From assembly GCA_963693365.1 (NCBI GenBank), contig CAVNZM010000013.1, positions 5,022,001-5,086,000 on the forward strand: a DNA stretch of 64,000 nucleotides, written 5' to 3'. The position numbers were made by a program, and so were the translations under genes. This stretch comes from Amoebidium appalachense. Taxonomy: Eukaryota > Ichthyosporea. The first letter of the stretch is position 1. Each line of letters begins with the position of its first letter. The notes below the pieces were generated by a model, which searched no databases, was not told where the DNA came from, and saw only the letters and a program-made list of their open reading frames with translations. Of this stretch, positions 59,540-64,000 are shown in pieces.

Positions 59540-60387
59540 GGTATTTATTCAGCTCGTAGGAAAGGCTTGCCTCGGCAGGTAGCATGACACAAAGGTACAT
59601 GTTAAAGGTTCTGCACGTGGCTGGACAATAATCCATTTATCCTAGGCTGTTCATTATACAAAACATGACTTGATATGAGAGAGTGTACAGTTGCTAATAT
59701 TACTAAGTATTATTAATGATTACTAATAGTATGAAAGTCTAGTGTATGATGAATATTAAAGTAGAGTTAACAGTCTTATCTACCAAGTATTGAAATCAGT
59801 CGAGTTCTGTCCAGTCATGAAGCCTCAGTCTCCTTGTAAATGTTGAAGGTGAAATGAAGACCTCGCAGTATTTGAAGTGTTGAAGAAGCGACTGGTTGTA
59901 GACCTGGTTTGTAGATGAATCGGAGTAGCGGCTTGTAGACTGACTGAGTTCGACGTGACTGAGAACTGAAGCTGAACTGAAGTGACTGGCTGAGCTCGAG
60001 TGCGCGCTTTATATACTTGTGAAGAATAGCAGCTAACCAATCGAAATTAAGATCATCATGACGTTCGTAATCTAGGATGTAAGCATGATGTAATCAACAC
60101 CTAGTTCATCTTCCAATTGTAAAAGCTACACAAGTGCAGTATGTATTACGCAAGGAGCATACAGGTATTGCGACAGATTACGTAATGTAGGCTAAATATA
60201 TAACTAGGTACTATGTTCGCTATATCTCTCAAGTCATGGCGTCGTTGCATCTCCGGGATCAAGACTTTGGAATAATTACATGCAAGAGTTCACTAAACGG
60301 AACCTAATTTAGACTTATTAGGAAAGTATCGAAGCGTTACTATTCGTAATATGAGAACATTGGAATGTTACTCTAAATGTGACATTG
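59540..60387 (-). mobile_element. Possible solo LTR or LTR-like remnant
   Basis: AT-rich complex block unlike its surroundings. On the minus strand it starts TGTCACATTTAG (60387), has GTATATAAAGCGCGC (TATA box) near 60000-60018, then a leader-like stretch, and GAATAAATACCC about 470 bp on (~59540). This order resembles U3-R-U5, but no matching terminal inverted repeat, target duplication or retroviral-type protein was found. Confidence 0.25.
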
Positions 60388-60733
60388 TGTAGCCAATCAG
60401 AGTTGGACTAGCCACGTGAAATACGGAAAGGGCAGATGACATCGGGGATTGCCCCTGCTGAGTGATTGATCAAGATCTCGCGCATATGTACAGCGTACAT
60501 GAGGGGGAGAGGGTGCTTTAGAGATGATTTGGGGAGAGAGAGAGTCTACCACGTGACCATACTTGTAGCGGGCCATTGTCGTGTATATCTCAATATGCTT
60601 TATGCCTCGAGTAATCAGCGTAAATTTTTCCCCTTGTGAATATCTATTCTGAATACGTCCTTCTTTGCGATGCACGCACACGTACACATGTGCACACACA
60701 CACACACACACAGACACACACACACACACGCAT

Positions 60734-60743
<10 letters not shown>

Positions 60744-60826
<83 letters not shown>
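60744..60826. repeat. (CA)n microsatellite
   Basis: About 41 CA units in the spacer upstream of the secreted glycoprotein gene. Confidence 0.95.
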
Positions 60827-60827
<1 letters not shown>

Positions 60828-61289
60828 GGCAGTGCACGACGGTCACGCACATTCGGATTCCGGCGCCCGGCGGACACCCGCACCGTCGCGCGTGATCGAT
60901 CTTTTTTTTTCTTGTACGTTCTGATCAGCCTCTCACTGCCTGCTAAGAAAGGTTATTTCGCCATCTATTTTATCCCTGGCCTCATATGATTGGTGTTGAA
61001 TACATTCCTCTTTGATAAAAATGGGGAGCTCCTCAATCATGTTGGAATGGGTCAGCGTCTGAGAATACACGTGTGAATAGCCGGATGCAAGCTGAAACCA
61101 TATTTCCCATTAAAATTGTTACTTATTTTGTAATTTAGTTCATCTACAAAGCCTCCTAGTCCTAACTGCAGGGTTTCACTTTCACATTCGAGTCGAGCTA
61201 TAGTACTTTGTTTGTTTACACGTGCCCAATTCAGAAGCATTCCTTGGAATGATTAATCCGGGCGGATTTGAGGAAACTCCTGGCCAGAG

Positions 61290-61324
61290 ACAGCCAATCA
61301 CAGACTTTTCTGATATGATTGGCT
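61290..61324. promoter_or_regulatory. Inverted CCAAT-box pair upstream of the secreted glycoprotein gene
   Basis: AGCCAATCA and, 16 bp later, TGATTGGCT: a perfect inverted pair about 300 bp before the start codon. CCAAT boxes bind NF-Y in eukaryotes; the role here is inferred. Confidence 0.45.
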
Positions 61325-61625
61325 ACTTCCTTCTCTCATAAATTCTTCTAATAAAATCTTTGGGTCTTCCCCAAGTGCCCGCAGGCTGCCTGTACATAAA
61401 CAAACGCACTACGGCAGAGCACCTACGTATACAGCGGACCACTGCGCACGAGAGCTAAAATAGCGAGTTTGTAGATGCGACTTTTTGCGTGTGTGGCTGT
61501 GTGCGTATGACTCCGTTTAAAGTAAACAGCCCAAATTCGAAGGGCTAATATCTCAGTGACATCACTACTACGGTGTAGAAGTTCACAGCTGAATCATTCA
61601 TTTCAAACGTTATTATCCGAAGAAA

Positions 61626-63041
61626 ATGCACGCACTCACATCTGCAGCACTTTTGGGCGTAGCAGCCCGCCTTGTGAACGCACAGACAGACACCTCAGGT
61701 GCTTTTTCAGTCCCCGGTTTCAGCGTAGACCCTCTGCCCACGGGGCTTCAACTTGCAACCGCAGGCTCTGGTACGGGCATAAGTGTTGGAGGCTCCCTTC
61801 AACCAACAAGCGACCTTCTCTCGCCACAAATCACCTCGGACCCCGCACTTCTTTTTCCAACAGACACCAACAACCCATTTCCTACTGACCCTGGGACTGG
61901 AGACGGATCAACACCCGTCGACAGTCTAAATTCTCCTTCGGTCTCGCTCGCAGTGACACCTTCGAACATTGTTCCTATCATGGAGAGCGCACCGGCGGAT
62001 ACTGTGTTAAGTTTAGTAGGTGGGTCGCAGACTGAGAATTTGATTACAACAACAACCACACCAGTTGCACTTCCGGCAGAAACGGCCGCACCAACTCTCT
62101 CCATCAGTACGGTGACACAACAGTTTACTGTTACTGTAACCCCTACCCCCACGGGGGCCATTACCCTCACCCCTTCTTCTTCTGCCTCACCGACCACCGC
62201 GGGGTTTCTCTCACCGAAGCCTACATCCAATGCATGGGGTTATTATCGCACAAGTAGAGACATCAAGGGCTCGGAGCACTGTGTAGGCGCAAACATTCAA
62301 ATCGACAGCGCCGCAAATTTCAACCTGACTGCAACCAAAGCGTACAACATCACAAATGGAAATTTGGGGAAATACGTGTGGGTGATGAGTTTCAAGGAGA
62401 GCAACGGGAAGAAGAGGGACATTTATTTGGGCACACAGTCCGGGCCGGGGCAGGCCTCGTACCTTTACTTTACGTGTCCTACCCCAAAACCCACTACCAC
62501 CGCCACGTCGACACCCACACCCACCTCTATTGCTAGTGGGGAAGTCTCCACAAGTGTGCCGGCTGCAGCGACAACAGCAGCACGTAAGTACTGCGAAAGA
62601 GAGTTTTATAATCTACCTATACTACCAAATAAAATATGTGTATTTTTATGTAGTGTGAGTGGGTAAAGGGGGAGACAGAACGGGTTGGCTAGATGTTAGC
62701 TTGTGCACTTCTACCCCTCTTCCCCCCCCCCCCCCCCCCCCCCCCCCCCCACCACCACCACCACCAGCACCACCACCACCACCACCACACACACCCCCAC
62801 ACACCATCCACCCACCCATCCATCCATCCACCCACCGGGGTCCCACCACACCCTCTTCTTTCCCCCCAGCACACAACACACCCCCAGTCACCCCCTACCG
62901 TCTTTCTATGATTATTATATATTACGGCTGTCGCCTTCATCTGCATTAAAGGGGTGTGTGTGTGTGTTTGTGATGCTGGTGGTGGTGTTTGGTGGGTGTG
63001 GGTGTGTGCGTGTGTGTGTGTGTGTGCGTGTGTGTGTATGT

Positions 63042-63081
<40 letters not shown>

Positions 63082-64000
63082 GGGGGGGGGGGGGGGGGTT
63101 ACACGTTTAACGCATTTTTTTCTTGGGGGGGGGGGGGGAGGGGGGTTACACGTTTGGCGTATTTTTTTTTTGGGGGGGGGGGGTTTGGAGAGGGGGGGGT
63201 GAGGGGGGTGAGGGGGGAGGGTTACACGTTTGGCGCATACTCATTTTGGAAAAGTGGGATTTGTGTGCAAATTACAACAATGCAGTCCTTCTTTCATTAC
63301 GCCGCACCTGTACGGTCTCATGAACTTCGTTGAAAGAGGCTGTGTGCTATTGCACTTTGCTTGGTTTCTTTCTGTCGTTCTTTCTTTCGTTTTTTTTCCT
63401 CTCCTCCCCCCCCCCCCCCCCCCCCCCTACACACACACACAAAATAATACTAATAATAAATAATAATGATAATGATAATAACATGATAATAATAATAATA
63501 ATAAACAAACAACAACATAACACCTCCCATTTTTTGTGGAATAGACACATAACCGGCTGACACAAGCAATAACCCCTAACAGTTTTCCGTCGTCAAGCAC
63601 CCACCGACACCTCTACGCTCGCTCCCTTCACCCTAGACCCAAGCCTCACCTTCCCCCTACCAACCGAAATCCCAGCGTCAACCCCCGCTACAACAGACCC
63701 CACCCTTCAACCCCCCCCTGTTGGTGGACTAGACGGCGCCCAAATTTCCTCCGGTGGGTCTGTGGGAGCCGTCACCCCTTCGGATTCTGTTTTAGCAATT
63801 CCGTCAAATCCATTGGAACCCCCCGGTGCCGAAGTTTCAGCAATTGCAGACCCCGGAGTCACACCCTTGGCTGAGCAAACCCAATCCCCCGCTACCATAC
63901 CAATTGCCCTCCCGAACGGCACGCAAGCCGCAGAACCCCTCCTTGCCATCACATCCTCTGAAATTACAGATACGACCCCCCCGGCCACTGCTACAACCAG
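61626..64000 (+). CDS. Secreted Ser/Thr/Pro-rich modular glycoprotein, 3'-truncated by window edge
   Basis: Exon 1 61626-62583 and exon 2 63583 to beyond 64000; the junction is GT-AG, phase 1, and rebuilds a Leu codon (C + TT). The start ATG opens a signal peptide (MHALTSAALLGVAARLVNA). The first ~180 residues are Ser/Thr/Pro-rich, then a compact segment (WGYYRTSRDIKGSEHCVGAN ... KYVWVMSFKESNGKKRDIYL) with NLT and NIT glycosylation sequons and two Cys, then a Pro/Thr stalk (PTTTATSTPTPTS). Exon 2 repeats the first module. This looks like a cell-surface or wall glycoprotein, heavily O-glycosylated; family not recognised. A further small exon inside the 999-bp intron cannot be excluded. Confidence 0.75.

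Larger units (their letters stand above)
57881..61625. other. Spacer between PARG and the secreted glycoprotein gene
   Basis: TA and CA repeats at 57950-58055, AT-rich sequence to 58330, a 252-bp tandem duplication (58459-58966), poly-C/CCCA at 59010-59120, then AT-rich complex sequence 59160-60650 including an LTR-like stretch, a CA tract 60744-60826, and complex promoter-like sequence 60890-61625. No gene was recognised. Confidence 0.5.

Overview
This is nuclear DNA of a eukaryote. Several genes are cut into many short exons with GT-AG introns, and the introns and spacers are filled with very long microsatellites (CA/TG, AG/CT) and pure poly-C/poly-G tracts. Every gene below was assembled by hand from exons whose splice phases agree. 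The long open frames over the repeats (poly-His/Thr, Cys/Val, Pro, Gly, Arg/Glu, Ser/Leu) are artefacts of repeat translation. A multi-C1/PH protein kinase D-like gene together with VPS4 and PARG fits a unicellular eukaryote, perhaps a protist relative of animals, but the lineage cannot be fixed from this window.

Layout. 1-15.9 kb, minus strand: 3'-truncated protein kinase D-like gene with C1a, C1b, a Ser-rich linker, an unusual third C1, a PH domain and the kinase N-lobe, which runs off the left edge. 19.87-31.49 kb, plus: complete 13-exon VPS4 (MIT + AAA ATPase), divergent from the kinase gene. 37.54-45.63 kb, plus: 10-exon C2H2 zinc-finger/coiled-coil protein with an apparent 1-bp homopolymer frameshift. 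48.96-50.20 kb, minus: 2-exon small secreted protein with an allene-oxide-cyclase/dirigent-like barrel, convergent with the zinc-finger gene. 51.82-57.88 kb, plus: 6-exon PARG. 61.63 kb to the right edge, plus: a secreted Ser/Thr/Pro-rich glycoprotein whose second exon repeats the first exon's module.

The genes do not form a pathway; this is an ordinary multi-gene neighbourhood. The most unusual signals are in the introns: a dispersed hairpin-rich repeat family whose intronic copies all lie in the host gene's sense orientation and run into poly-C; tandem duplications bounded by poly-C/G tracts, two of which copy exon sequence (PH exon, PARG exon 5); and extreme homopolymers, including an uninterrupted 79-G run.
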